Assembly: GCF_008386395.1 (NCBI RefSeq)
Contig: NZ_CP043761.1
Coordinates: 2,666,001 to 2,730,000 of the forward strand
DNA: 64,000 bases
Origin: Paenibacillus sp. 37
GTDB lineage: Bacteria; Bacillota; Bacilli; Paenibacillales; Paenibacillaceae
Direction of reading: 5' to 3'
Shown: one piece after another, positions 42,369 through 51,189 of the stretch
Position numbering within the stretch: the first letter of the stretch is position 1
Layout of the letters: the number at the start of each line of letters is the position of its first letter
Translations under genes and position numbers: made by a program
The notes under the pieces: generated by a model
Seen by the model: only the letters and a program-made list of their open reading frames with translations
Database searches by the model: none
What the model was told of the DNA's origin: nothing

Positions 42369-43274
42369 ATGAGTGAAGGACAACGATTAAACAGGAATAC
42401 GCTGGCAAAACAGAACAGGAAGCTCGTTATTGCTCCTTATCTGTTTATATTACCCAATCTCCTGATCTTTGGAACTTTTATCGTATTTCCCTCTTTATTG
42501 GGCCTCTATTATTCCTTCCATGTCTATGATGGATTGAACCCAATGAAGTTCAACGGACTGGCTAATTACATCAAAATTATAGGAGATCGGGAATTTTGGT
42601 CGACCATCGGACGAACGGGGATTTATGCAGCAATTGTTGTCCCACTAATATATGCAGCAGCGCTCGGCATTGCTTTGCTGCTTGCGCGCGAGATTAGAAT
42701 GCGCGGTTTCTTCAGGGCCGTATTTTACTGGCCGACCATGATTTCTTACATTATCGTAGGCTTGACCTGGAAGTGGATTTTCGGAGATTCATTTGGCATT
42801 TTGAATCATCTGCTAACCGTGGTTGGTGTGGAACCTGTCGGCTTTTTAACCTCTTCCTTTTGGGCAAATACGGCTGTAATCATCGCGACAGTATGGTCAC
42901 GTGCAGGCTTTTTCATGGTCATTTTTATCGCGGGTTTGCAGGCTATACCTACGGATTATTATGAGGCTGCCCGCTTGGACGGGGCTACGGGAATGAAGGT
43001 GTTTCGCTATATCACGCTCCCGCTTTTGAAGCCCACAAGCTTGCTTGTTGTTATGCTGACTCTGATTGACGCGTTCAAAGCATTTCCACTTATGTTTGCG
43101 CTTACAGGTGGTGGGCCGGGCAAAGATACCACCTATATTGTTCAATATATTTATGAGATTGGCTTTAACAGACAGGAGCTCGGTCTGGCCAGTGCCATGT
43201 CGGTGATGCTGTTTATCCTTATTGGTGGATTCTCGGCTCTGCAATTCCGTCTATCGAAAGGAGGGGCTACATAA
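42369..43274 (+). CDS. Sugar ABC transporter permease (inner membrane protein, MalF-type)
   Basis: 301 residues, six predicted membrane helices. The EAA-type signature is DYYEAARLDGATGMKVFRYITLPLLKPT, which contacts the ATPase. The N-terminal part YLFILPNLLIFGTFIVFPSLLG is characteristic of UgpA-like permeases. No ATPase gene is in the operon; such transporters usually share a common MsmX-type ATPase encoded elsewhere. TAA of this gene overlaps the ATG of the next by 1 nt. Confidence 0.93.
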   Translation: MSEGQRLNRNTLAKQNRKLVIAPYLFILPNLLIFGTFIVFPSLLGLYYSFHVYDGLNPMKFNGLANYIKIIGDREFWSTIGRTGIYAAIVVPLIYAAALGIALLLAREIRMRGFFRAVFYWPTMISYIIVGLTWKWIFGDSFGILNHLLTVVGVEPVGFLTSSFWANTAVIIATVWSRAGFFMVIFIAGLQAIPTDYYEAARLDGATGMKVFRYITLPLLKPTSLLVVMLTLIDAFKAFPLMFALTGGGPGKDTTYIVQYIYEIGFNRQELGLASAMSVMLFILIGGFSALQFRLSKGGAT

Positions 43275-44098
43275 TGGTAATGAAGCCTATGGTCAAAGTT
43301 GTCATCTACAGTATGTTAACTGTTGCTGCAGTGGTGTGGCTCCTGCCTGTCCTGTGGGTCGTGATTTCTTCTCTGAAAACGAATAGCGATCTATACAGCT
43401 TCCCTCCCAAGTTGTGGCCGCAGCCCGTCACCTTTGAGCATTTCAAGGCGGCATTCAGCAAAGGTGATTTTGGCTTATATTTTATGAATAGTACGATCGT
43501 AACGGTGTCCTCAACGCTGCTGCTGTTATTGATTAATTCCATGGCAGGCTTTGCACTCGCGAAGTACCGCTTCCGCGGAAGCTCGATCATATTAATTGCT
43601 TTTATCTCAACACTTATGATTCCGATTGAGGTAATCATGATTCCTATATTCAAGGTGCTGAGCGCGCTGGGGATGTATAATAGCCTGCTCGCGATTATTA
43701 TCCCGCCAGCAGCAACCCCGACAGGTGTGTTCCTTATGCGCCAGTATTTGTTGAGCGTACCGGACGAGCTGTTGGAAGCTGCCCGAATGGATGGAGCGGG
43801 CGAATGGAAAATTTACTGGAGCATTATTCTTCCGATAGCGAAGCCGATTCTTGCGGTGCTCGCAATCTTCTCCTTCATGTGGAGATGGGATGATTTTGTA
43901 TGGCCGTTAATTGCGATTAGTGACCCATCGAAATATACGATCCAGCTTGCGCTTTCTAATTTTATTGGTGAATACAACGTGGATTGGGGAAGTTTGCTTG
44001 CGATGTCCGTCATCACGATGCTTCCGGTACTGATTGTTTTTATGGTTTTCCAGCGATATTTTGTCAGCGGGATGATTACTTCAGGAATGAAAGGATGA
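43274..44098 (+). CDS. Sugar ABC transporter permease (MalG-type)
   Basis: 274 residues, six membrane helices, UgpE/MalG-like. The signature PDELLEAARMDGAGEWKIYWSIILPIAKP and the C-terminal FQRYFVSGMITSGMKG are standard. ATG overlaps the stop of the upstream permease. It is the partner in the heterodimer. A 5-nt gap leads to the 849-residue protein, so transport and hydrolysis genes are on one message. Confidence 0.93.
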   Translation: MVMKPMVKVVIYSMLTVAAVVWLLPVLWVVISSLKTNSDLYSFPPKLWPQPVTFEHFKAAFSKGDFGLYFMNSTIVTVSSTLLLLLINSMAGFALAKYRFRGSSIILIAFISTLMIPIEVIMIPIFKVLSALGMYNSLLAIIIPPAATPTGVFLMRQYLLSVPDELLEAARMDGAGEWKIYWSIILPIAKPILAVLAIFSFMWRWDDFVWPLIAISDPSKYTIQLALSNFIGEYNVDWGSLLAMSVITMLPVLIVFMVFQRYFVSGMITSGMKG

Positions 44099-44103
44099 GT
44101 TGA

Positions 44104-46653
44104 ATGTCAGATACCACCCGGAGTGGGATGGAAACCTTGAATTATAAACCTATGAAATTAGGTCACAATCAGGTCATTAATCATTGGATGATCAGCGGCA
44201 TATATACGAAGCCTGTTGCCTTTGTTCCAACAACGATGGAGGGAGATATTAATGATTGGCTAATCGATGGTTTTGCCATTCATGAGAATCCATGCAGAAA
44301 GGAATTTGTAGAACATAGGAGAACGCAGCCTGTGAACCGATTTTTTGATCAATGGAGCGAGTTTCCTAGCCCGGGAGACGACTTCGTTGGAGAAGAGAAC
44401 GGAATGCCTTGGGCACTGTATTCTCCATGGAATAATCCACGGGTGGAGCAATCAGGATTTTGGTTTGTACCGACACATCTGCGCAGTTACGCGGCGACAA
44501 GACTGATTTCTCCGACTGCTCATACCGCCTCTTTGCGGATTAAGACCTATGGCAGTCTGACGTTGTGGGTGAATGGGGAAATGGTAACGGACTTTGCACC
44601 ACTCACGCGTAACAAGGAGCAGGAAATCGTTATTAAAGCTGAACTTGTAGCCGGAATCAATGAGATCTATGCCTGTTGGGAGGATCTGGCTGAGCGGGAT
44701 ACGATGTATGCTTTTGCGGTGGAATACCTGGGAGACGAGGAATTGGTGATTTCCCTGCCTATTTCTCCTCATTTGGCGGAGTCTGTAAAATCCGCAGAGG
44801 AAGCCCTCGAACAGGCTTATTTTCCTTCGGATCTCTTCAGAGGTGAGCAGATTAAGCTTAAGCTGCCGCTTCCCTTACCGGACATCGTTAGAGAGGTTGA
44901 TATTCAGTATGGCAATTTTTTTGATGGTACCGAAAATAAGACGATACACATAGCAGAAAAGGAAACGGACTTGGTCTTGGCACATACGAATCAACTCGGT
45001 CATCATTACGTATACTTCACACTGTCTATTTTAGTTTCAAATATTGTACTAACCAAGAAGTTTGGCTGCCAATCCTATGATACCAGCTATGATGAGGTTG
45101 CTCAGCAAGCTGCGGATATTGAAGCCCGCAAATCCCTGGCTCTGCAATGCATTGCCGAGAAGGGCAGTCCCAATATTCATAAGGCCATTGCTATGCTCAA
45201 AACAGGAGGTAATCTGCAAGAAGCGGAGAACATTTTGCTTGAGGGTGTGGAAGGGATTGAGCAACGGAAGGATTGCAGTGACTTCTATCTGGTGGGACTG
45301 TTCCGTCTTTGGAGAGATGAGCGAAATAGCGGTCTGTTCAGTGAATCGTTCTGGGATCGGGTAAAAGCAAGCATTCTGGGCTATCGATATTGGATTGATG
45401 AACCTGGCGATGATGTGATGTGGTTCTTCAGTGAGAACCATGCCTTGTTGTTCCATACCAATGAACTGTTAGCCGGACAGCTGTTTGGGGATGAAACGTT
45501 CAGCAACAGTGGTGAATCTGGTGAAGTACACCGTCAAAAAGCAGAGCAGAGGCTTGCATTATGGTTTGAGCGCTTTTTGGATGAAGGATTGGCAGAATGG
45601 AACTCAAGTGCATACATTCCGATTGATGCGGTTGGGCTATTGCATATCTATGAATTTGCCCATAATGAACAGCTCAGACAGCAAGCCAAAAAGGCAATGG
45701 ACCTGTTATTCTATTATATTACTGTTCAGATGCATCAAGGAGTCTTGTCCACAACGTTTGGGCGCAGCTATGAGAAGGAACTGCTGGGTGGTTATGCAGC
45801 GGGCACCACTTCAATGTGCTGGATCGCTTATGGCGTTGGCAATGTAAACAATTATTCAATCAGCAATGTTGCCTTGAGTTTATCGGATTACAGTCCTCCA
45901 GCAGCATATCAGGAGCATCTGTTGCTCGGGGACAATCAGCAATTGGTGTTCACCAATCAGCAGGGCAAGGGAGGTTACGCCAAGCTCTATCATTGCCGGA
46001 CAAAGGAATATTCCTTATCCTCAATCATTCGCTTCCGCCCAGGCAAGCCAGGTTATCAGGAGCATGTCCAGCATTTATCTCTGTCACCTGAGGCGCTGAT
46101 CTGGGTGAATCATCCGGCAGAAATATACAAGCATGGGGATGGTCGACCTTGCTTCTGGGCTGGGAATGGGATATTGCCCGATGTTGTTCAGCATGAGGGG
46201 ATTGCTTTGATGATGTTTGATATTCCTGCGGATCACAACTCTGACTGGACACATGCTTATTTTCCTACTCACTCCTTCACGGAATGGGTAAGGCATGAGA
46301 ACTGGCATTTTGCCCGTTTGGATAAGGGTTATGCAGCTATATATGCAGCTAACGGGACGAGTATGGAGAGCAACGGGGTGACAAGAGAGCGTGAACTTAT
46401 TTCCCCTGGCTTGCGTAACGCCTGGATTTTAAGAGCAGGAAGCGAGCAGCAATTCGGGTCATTTGACGCTTTTATCAACCAAGTTCGTTCTGCAAGCCCG
46501 CAATTCGACAGTCAAGCTTTAACTCTCACTCTAACAGACCCGGTATATGGTCCAATTCAATGGGGAATGAACAAGCCTTTTCTTATTAAAGAAGAGGAAA
46601 TTATACACGAAGGTTATGGAGTGAAGGGACAACTGAAGTTACTGGACATGTAG
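44104..46653 (+). CDS. Uncharacterised 849-residue protein, candidate carbohydrate-active enzyme
   Basis: I do not recognise this family. No signal peptide, so cytoplasmic. Residues 1-250 look beta-rich (ASLRIKTYGSLTLWVNGEMV is a jelly-roll-like segment); residues 350-600 are helical with FFSENHALLFHTNELLAGQLF, SAYIPIDAVGLLHIYEFA and SYEKELLGGYAAGTTSMCWI, in the style of an (alpha/alpha) toroid; residues 640-849 are again beta-rich (WGMNKPF near the end). Toroid-plus-beta layouts are common in polysaccharide lyases and GH families of uronides. Between an oligosaccharide importer and a GH105 gene, it probably acts on an imported acidic oligosaccharide. Catalytic residues cannot be named. Confidence 0.75.
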   Translation: MSDTTRSGMETLNYKPMKLGHNQVINHWMISGIYTKPVAFVPTTMEGDINDWLIDGFAIHENPCRKEFVEHRRTQPVNRFFDQWSEFPSPGDDFVGEENGMPWALYSPWNNPRVEQSGFWFVPTHLRSYAATRLISPTAHTASLRIKTYGSLTLWVNGEMVTDFAPLTRNKEQEIVIKAELVAGINEIYACWEDLAERDTMYAFAVEYLGDEELVISLPISPHLAESVKSAEEALEQAYFPSDLFRGEQIKLKLPLPLPDIVREVDIQYGNFFDGTENKTIHIAEKETDLVLAHTNQLGHHYVYFTLSILVSNIVLTKKFGCQSYDTSYDEVAQQAADIEARKSLALQCIAEKGSPNIHKAIAMLKTGGNLQEAENILLEGVEGIEQRKDCSDFYLVGLFRLWRDERNSGLFSESFWDRVKASILGYRYWIDEPGDDVMWFFSENHALLFHTNELLAGQLFGDETFSNSGESGEVHRQKAEQRLALWFERFLDEGLAEWNSSAYIPIDAVGLLHIYEFAHNEQLRQQAKKAMDLLFYYITVQMHQGVLSTTFGRSYEKELLGGYAAGTTSMCWIAYGVGNVNNYSISNVALSLSDYSPPAAYQEHLLLGDNQQLVFTNQQGKGGYAKLYHCRTKEYSLSSIIRFRPGKPGYQEHVQHLSLSPEALIWVNHPAEIYKHGDGRPCFWAGNGILPDVVQHEGIALMMFDIPADHNSDWTHAYFPTHSFTEWVRHENWHFARLDKGYAAIYAANGTSMESNGVTRERELISPGLRNAWILRAGSEQQFGSFDAFINQVRSASPQFDSQALTLTLTDPVYGPIQWGMNKPFLIKEEEIIHEGYGVKGQLKLLDM

Positions 46654-46694
46654 CGCTGAATCGTGTGCAACAAACCAAGGGAGTGATAACCAAC

Positions 46695-47765
46695 ATGCTG
46701 AATCAAATGGTGCTGCAGGAGAGTATAAGCAAGGTATCCCAAGCGATGGAGTCTATGAAAAACACAAGCATCAATGAACAGTTTCCCATCGGACTAATCG
46801 ACATACATCTATGGGAATGGCCGCAAGGTGTCGGTCTGTATGGCTTACTTCAGCTCCATGAGGCAACGAAAGATCCTAAAGTGCTGGAATTTCTCGAATC
46901 ATGGTACAATGCAAGGCTGATGGAAGGATTACCGGAAAAAAATGTGAACACCTGTGCTCCGCTCCTTACTTTGATCTCACTATGCGAGCTGACCGGAAAC
47001 AAAGAGTACGAACAGGTTTGTGAGGAGTGGAGCAGTTGGATCATGGATGGACTGCTGCGAACCGGAGATGGTGCGTTTCAACATATGATCACGGGAGATG
47101 CCAATGATGGTCAAATTCTGATTGATACCCTGTTTATGACGGTGCTATTTTTGGCCAAGGCAGGGGTATACTTCAAGAAACCCGACATGGTGGAAGAAGC
47201 CAAACGACAGTTTCTTGTGCATATCAAATATCTATATAACAAGAAAACCGGATTGTTCTATCATGGCTGGGATTTCAATGAAAATCATAATTATGGTGCT
47301 GTTCATTGGGGAAGAGGCAATGCATGGTATACGGCGGGAGTTATGGATTTCCTGAATATCATTCCGATCGAAGACGGGCTGAAAGCCTATCTATTGGATA
47401 CAGCAACCGCTCAAGTCAGAGCACTGAGCAAGCTTCAGGGTGAGGATGGCATGTGGCACACTGTGCTGGATGATCCAACCTCTTACAAAGAAACCTCGGC
47501 AACAGCAGCGATTGGATACGGCATTCTCAAGGGAATTCGGTATGGATACCTGGATGAATCCTATCGCCAGAATGGCTTGAGTGCGCTTGAAGCGGTGTTG
47601 AAACATATTGATGATCACGGAGTTGTACAGCAGGTGTCCTATGGTACACCTGTGGGGCAGGATGCTCAGTTTTATAAAGATATAGCGATCAGTCCGATGG
47701 GCTATGGACAAGCACTTACGTTGTTTATTCTGATTGAGGGCTTGCGGGTTCCAACCGCCGAATAG
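46695..47765 (+). CDS. GH105 unsaturated glycuronyl hydrolase
   Basis: 356 residues, family GH88/GH105, close in layout to Bacillus YteR. These cytoplasmic (alpha/alpha)6 enzymes remove the unsaturated uronic acid left by lyases on rhamnogalacturonan or related oligomers. Landmarks: GLIDIHLWEWPQGVGLYGLL, ILIDTLFMTVLFLAKAG with the catalytic Asp region, YHGWDF, VHWGRGNAWYTAGVMDFL. ATG at 46695 lies 9 nt after AAGGGAGTG; the GTG at 46665 has no binding site. It is the last gene of the AraC-ABC operon. Confidence 0.93.
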   Translation: MLNQMVLQESISKVSQAMESMKNTSINEQFPIGLIDIHLWEWPQGVGLYGLLQLHEATKDPKVLEFLESWYNARLMEGLPEKNVNTCAPLLTLISLCELTGNKEYEQVCEEWSSWIMDGLLRTGDGAFQHMITGDANDGQILIDTLFMTVLFLAKAGVYFKKPDMVEEAKRQFLVHIKYLYNKKTGLFYHGWDFNENHNYGAVHWGRGNAWYTAGVMDFLNIIPIEDGLKAYLLDTATAQVRALSKLQGEDGMWHTVLDDPTSYKETSATAAIGYGILKGIRYGYLDESYRQNGLSALEAVLKHIDDHGVVQQVSYGTPVGQDAQFYKDIAISPMGYGQALTLFILIEGLRVPTAE

Positions 47766-47783
47766 AATAAGGCGGACTTGTAC

Positions 47784-47815
47784 GGAGGATACAGTTTCCT
47801 GTATCCTCCTTTTTG
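47784..47815. terminator. Bidirectional terminator between the GH105 and FAD genes
   Basis: GGAGGATACAG-TTTC-CTGTATCCTCC, perfect 11-bp stem with T-run on the + side (47810-47814). The convergent FAD gene begins reading out at 47818. Confidence 0.88.
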
Positions 47816-47817
47816 TT

Positions 47818-50067
47818 TTAGTAAGCTCGAATCTCGATTAATTCGGCATATCTGCTGCCATTTGTGGCATCAATTATAATTCTCAGAGCCTTAGCTGACA
47901 CACGGACATCCAGGCGATGAACGACTTTTCTTCTGCGGTTTTCAGTAACGTTGATAATGTCGATCCACTCGCCAGACGGAGCCAATACCTCGACTCGATA
48001 ATCACGCACCAGCTCAGGCATCACGCGGAATGTTGTGTGATGGTGATGCAAATTAACCAGATCCTCGTTCACATCATCATTAAACGTCAAGTGCAGTTCA
48101 GCCAAGGTTTGTGGCTCTTCCCATATCAGTTGTACCCATTGAGGCTTGCCAGACTGCATCGGCTGCGACATCCACTGCTGCGGCCCACCGTAAGGGCGAT
48201 GATAACCGTTGATCGTGTTGTCCGATGAATAGGCCGAAGTCTCAGAGAGGGTACGACAGCAGAATGGCTGACGCGCCAACCCCTGCATGGACCATAATAC
48301 GACAGGCTGATCCGTGGCATGATCCTCCAGATTTTTGGACACGTGGTTTTCTTCTGTTTTGAAGAAGATCAGCACCCCGCTGTGTGCTTCTGTCGAATGG
48401 TAGAGTGAGACGGCTTTATTGGAGCGGATGATCATAAAAGCATTCTGTGGTTCTTCCGGTCGCCATTCGAGCGGCAGCTTCACCCACTGCGCAGTTCCTG
48501 TTGTAACGTTAACAGTCGCCGTAACTTGTAACGAATGCGGGACGTAGTTCTCCTTACGCCCCGTATCCCACAGCTCTACCGTCAGCGCGGTATCGCTGGA
48601 TGCATCAAGCAGCAGCTCCAGGCCGCTGAGCACTGGATGCACAGGCAGCAGAAGGGCAACATCCGTACCCAGCGGGTACGTCTCGCCAGGCTGCTCAAGG
48701 GCGATGCCCGTCAGCGTGCTGGAGGCTGTAACCTTGGCACGCCGGGCCAGATCCAGCTCATCGTGGCTGCGCACCCCGATGATGGAAGCGTCCTGCCGCA
48801 GCAACGTCTGCTGCAGGACCGCCAGATGCCTCGCGTGCAGCTCGCGCGGCGACACTCCCATGGCCGCGCAGAGCGCCGCGCCCGTACCCGCGGCTTCGCC
48901 GATGACCGCGCATGTGGCCATGACGCGGGTTGTGCCGAAGGCGACATGTGATGCACTGATGTCGCGCCCGGCCATGAGCATATTCCGCACATTTGCGGAA
49001 TACAGCGAGCGGAACGGCACGTGATATATGCCATCGGCATGCATATGCTTCGAGCCGCTCGCTTCGGCATACATGCCCTGCGGGGGATGCAGGTCAATGG
49101 ACCAGCCGCCAAAGGCAACGGCATCCGGGAACTCCCGCTGGCTGATAATATCGTTCTGGGTGAGCACATAGTCACCCGTGAAGCGGCGGTACTCCCTTTT
49201 GCCAGGCAGAGAACCAATCCACTCCAGCGTCATATGGTCGGCATCAAACTTACCGGAATTCTTGATATAGTCCCAGATCCCGTAGATCACGGACCACAGT
49301 TCATCACGGATCAGCTCATTGTCATGAACGGTGTCATGTTCACCGCCCCATTCAATCCACCAATAATGACAACCGGAATCCCCGCTGCGAATGACCCGGC
49401 GAATCGGAATGCTGGTCTGTGTAATATCCTTGGCAAAAGAAGGGGGGATATAACGGACAGGCGCACCCGTATCCTTGGTATAGAAGAGGAGCGTACTGCC
49501 CAGCGTGATCTGATCAGCCACCTCTGGTGCCCACTCTTCGCCATATTCGCTGCGGGCTTCCCGGCCGAGTGCAAACTTGGCACCAGCCAGAAAGCCAACC
49601 AGTCCATCGCCCGTACAGTCCAGATAGATCTGACTTTCGAATCGGATTTTGCGCTCAGAACCCATCATCCACCCGGTAACAGAGGTGATCATGCGTTCAT
49701 CTCCATCCCCAGTGGCCTCGACTTCATGTACATCCGTGTTCAGGTACAGTCTGATGTTGGATTCAGCTCGAACGGCTTCCAGAATGATCAAGTCCCAGAG
49801 ATAAGGATTGCCCTCTGGATTACGATACTGATTCTCTACAAACAGTTCCCCCATGATGCCCGTCTCGCGGGCATAGCGGTTAATTCCGTGGGCGGTAGCG
49901 CCGCAGACCCATACGCGTACTTCACTGCTGGAATTGCCGCCGAGCACAGGACGATTCTGCACCAGCGCGACCTGTTGGCCCAGCCGGGCAGCAGATATGG
50001 CAGCGCATACGCCAGCAAGCCCGCCCCCGATGACGGTGATATCCGGTTTAACAAGTTCGTGCTTCAT
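47818..50067 (-). CDS. FAD-dependent oxidoreductase with C-terminal discoidin-like domain
   Basis: 749 residues. FAD-binding GGGLAGVCAAISAARLG at the N-terminus is followed by VLGGNSSSEVRVW, the FAD_oxidored family signature, and LDCTGDGLVGFLAG. The C-terminal 110 residues (about 640-749) contain PQQWMSQPMQ, SGKPQWVQLIWEEPQTLAEL and ALRIIIDATNGSRYAELIEI, which fit an F5/8-type discoidin-like fold. Such modules usually bind sugars outside cells, but there is no signal peptide here, so the protein is cytoplasmic. The divergent AraC gene suggests sugar control. The stretch 48.55-49.1 kb is markedly GC-rich compared with neighbours. Substrate unknown. Confidence 0.85.
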   Translation of the reverse strand: MKHELVKPDITVIGGGLAGVCAAISAARLGQQVALVQNRPVLGGNSSSEVRVWVCGATAHGINRYARETGIMGELFVENQYRNPEGNPYLWDLIILEAVRAESNIRLYLNTDVHEVEATGDGDERMITSVTGWMMGSERKIRFESQIYLDCTGDGLVGFLAGAKFALGREARSEYGEEWAPEVADQITLGSTLLFYTKDTGAPVRYIPPSFAKDITQTSIPIRRVIRSGDSGCHYWWIEWGGEHDTVHDNELIRDELWSVIYGIWDYIKNSGKFDADHMTLEWIGSLPGKREYRRFTGDYVLTQNDIISQREFPDAVAFGGWSIDLHPPQGMYAEASGSKHMHADGIYHVPFRSLYSANVRNMLMAGRDISASHVAFGTTRVMATCAVIGEAAGTGAALCAAMGVSPRELHARHLAVLQQTLLRQDASIIGVRSHDELDLARRAKVTASSTLTGIALEQPGETYPLGTDVALLLPVHPVLSGLELLLDASSDTALTVELWDTGRKENYVPHSLQVTATVNVTTGTAQWVKLPLEWRPEEPQNAFMIIRSNKAVSLYHSTEAHSGVLIFFKTEENHVSKNLEDHATDQPVVLWSMQGLARQPFCCRTLSETSAYSSDNTINGYHRPYGGPQQWMSQPMQSGKPQWVQLIWEEPQTLAELHLTFNDDVNEDLVNLHHHHTTFRVMPELVRDYRVEVLAPSGEWIDIINVTENRRRKVVHRLDVRVSAKALRIIIDATNGSRYAELIEIRAY

Positions 50068-50110
50068 ATGAACACCTCTCTCATTGAATATGGATGAGCC
50101 TAAGCTTAGA

Positions 50111-50139
50111 TTTCATATTTCATATCTATAATTTCATAT
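50111..50139. repeat. Three TTTCATAT repeats between divergent FAD and AraC genes
   Basis: TTTCATAT begins at 50111, 50118 and 50132, i.e. spaced 7 and 14 bp. They lie in the 152-bp gap holding both promoters and may be the AraC protein's binding sites. Confidence 0.5.
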
Positions 50140-50219
50140 TAGTTCTATATATTTACTTTTTAAATACACTATATTATCATCGAGCATATACTTTATTTCA
50201 CAACAAAGGCAGGTGTGTC

Positions 50220-50987
50220 ATGGACCTCCTTAATCACATCTACTGGAAGAAGAAAACTGAATTTGCTCTGGCAGAAGATATCTACGACGCTTGGGTGGTC
50301 TTTGCCGTTGAAGAGGGCGTATACCGTTACGAGATTGATGGGCAGACCGGAGAAGCGGGTTTTGCTGATCTGGTGTTGTGTCCACCACACGTTGCTTTTC
50401 ACAGAGAGACGGTAACCCCGCTGACATTTCACTATATGTTGTTCCGTTGTAACTACGCAGAGGATGAGAGTCTCCTGCCGCCAATCGGAAAATCTCTCAT
50501 TAATGATACAAAACGTCTGGCTTCAACATATGCCTACCTGCGCCAGGCCAGCGAGGACAACGATGAAGCTACAACAGGATGGAAAACCCATTTGATGTTG
50601 GATTTGTGGCGGCTGTATCAATGGGAGCGCAGACAGAGCGGGCTAATGGAAACCAAGTTCACGGAGGATGCCCTCATGGCTGAAGCGGCGGTATTGTTGG
50701 AGGAGTGGGCAGGAGAGGCGGTCAGTCTCCGAATGTTGGCCCAACATTTGGCTTTGAGTCCAGTCCAGCTCACCCGAAGGTTCCGGGAAGCCTTTCAAGA
50801 GACACCATCCGATTATCTGAAAGCGATTCGTCTCAAAAAGGCAAAGGCCTTGCTGGCAGATAGCCGTCTGACCCTCACGCAGATCGCTGAGAGATGTGGA
50901 TATGAGAACGGATTTTATCTGAGCCGTGTATTTTCGTCCACTATAGGAATCAGTCCCTCGGAGTATCGGCGAAGACATCAAGTATGA
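50220..50987 (+). CDS. AraC family transcriptional regulator
   Basis: 255 residues. The N-terminal cupin part has VVFAVEEGVYRYEIDGQTGE and DLVLCPPHVAFHRET; the C-terminal DNA-binding part has LAQHLALSPVQLTRRFREAFQ, then IAERCGYENGFYLSRVFSSTIGIS. ATG at 50220 lies after CAGGTG; the frame above it covers the promoter. The gene is divergent from the FAD oxidoreductase gene and probably controls it through the repeats at 50111-50139. The ligand is unknown; the domain type usually binds small carbohydrates. Confidence 0.9.
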   Translation: MDLLNHIYWKKKTEFALAEDIYDAWVVFAVEEGVYRYEIDGQTGEAGFADLVLCPPHVAFHRETVTPLTFHYMLFRCNYAEDESLLPPIGKSLINDTKRLASTYAYLRQASEDNDEATTGWKTHLMLDLWRLYQWERRQSGLMETKFTEDALMAEAAVLLEEWAGEAVSLRMLAQHLALSPVQLTRRFREAFQETPSDYLKAIRLKKAKALLADSRLTLTQIAERCGYENGFYLSRVFSSTIGISPSEYRRRHQV

Positions 50988-51189
50988 GGTTATCGGTCTC
51001 GTCCATCTAGCCTTCCATCCATCCATTCATTCACTCATTCTTGCTTTCACCAATAGAACATATCTGTGTAGTTCACATGAATGCAGGCAACGAATATCAC
51101 AAATCCATGCAAATCATTCGACTCCGGCTGTAAATGGCAGGCAGGTGCTATAATGGGGTCATTAATTGTAGGGGAGCGAGCACTAAGGA

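Noticed and set aside
49021-50097. Long 358-codon + strand frame
   Set aside because: It is antisense to the FAD oxidoreductase gene and is open because of local base composition; it has no ribosome site and no recognisable protein pattern.
50001-50220. Possible riboswitch in the AraC-FAD gap
   Set aside because: The gap is short, AT-rich and shared by two promoters; no known riboswitch core or stable fold is evident by eye.
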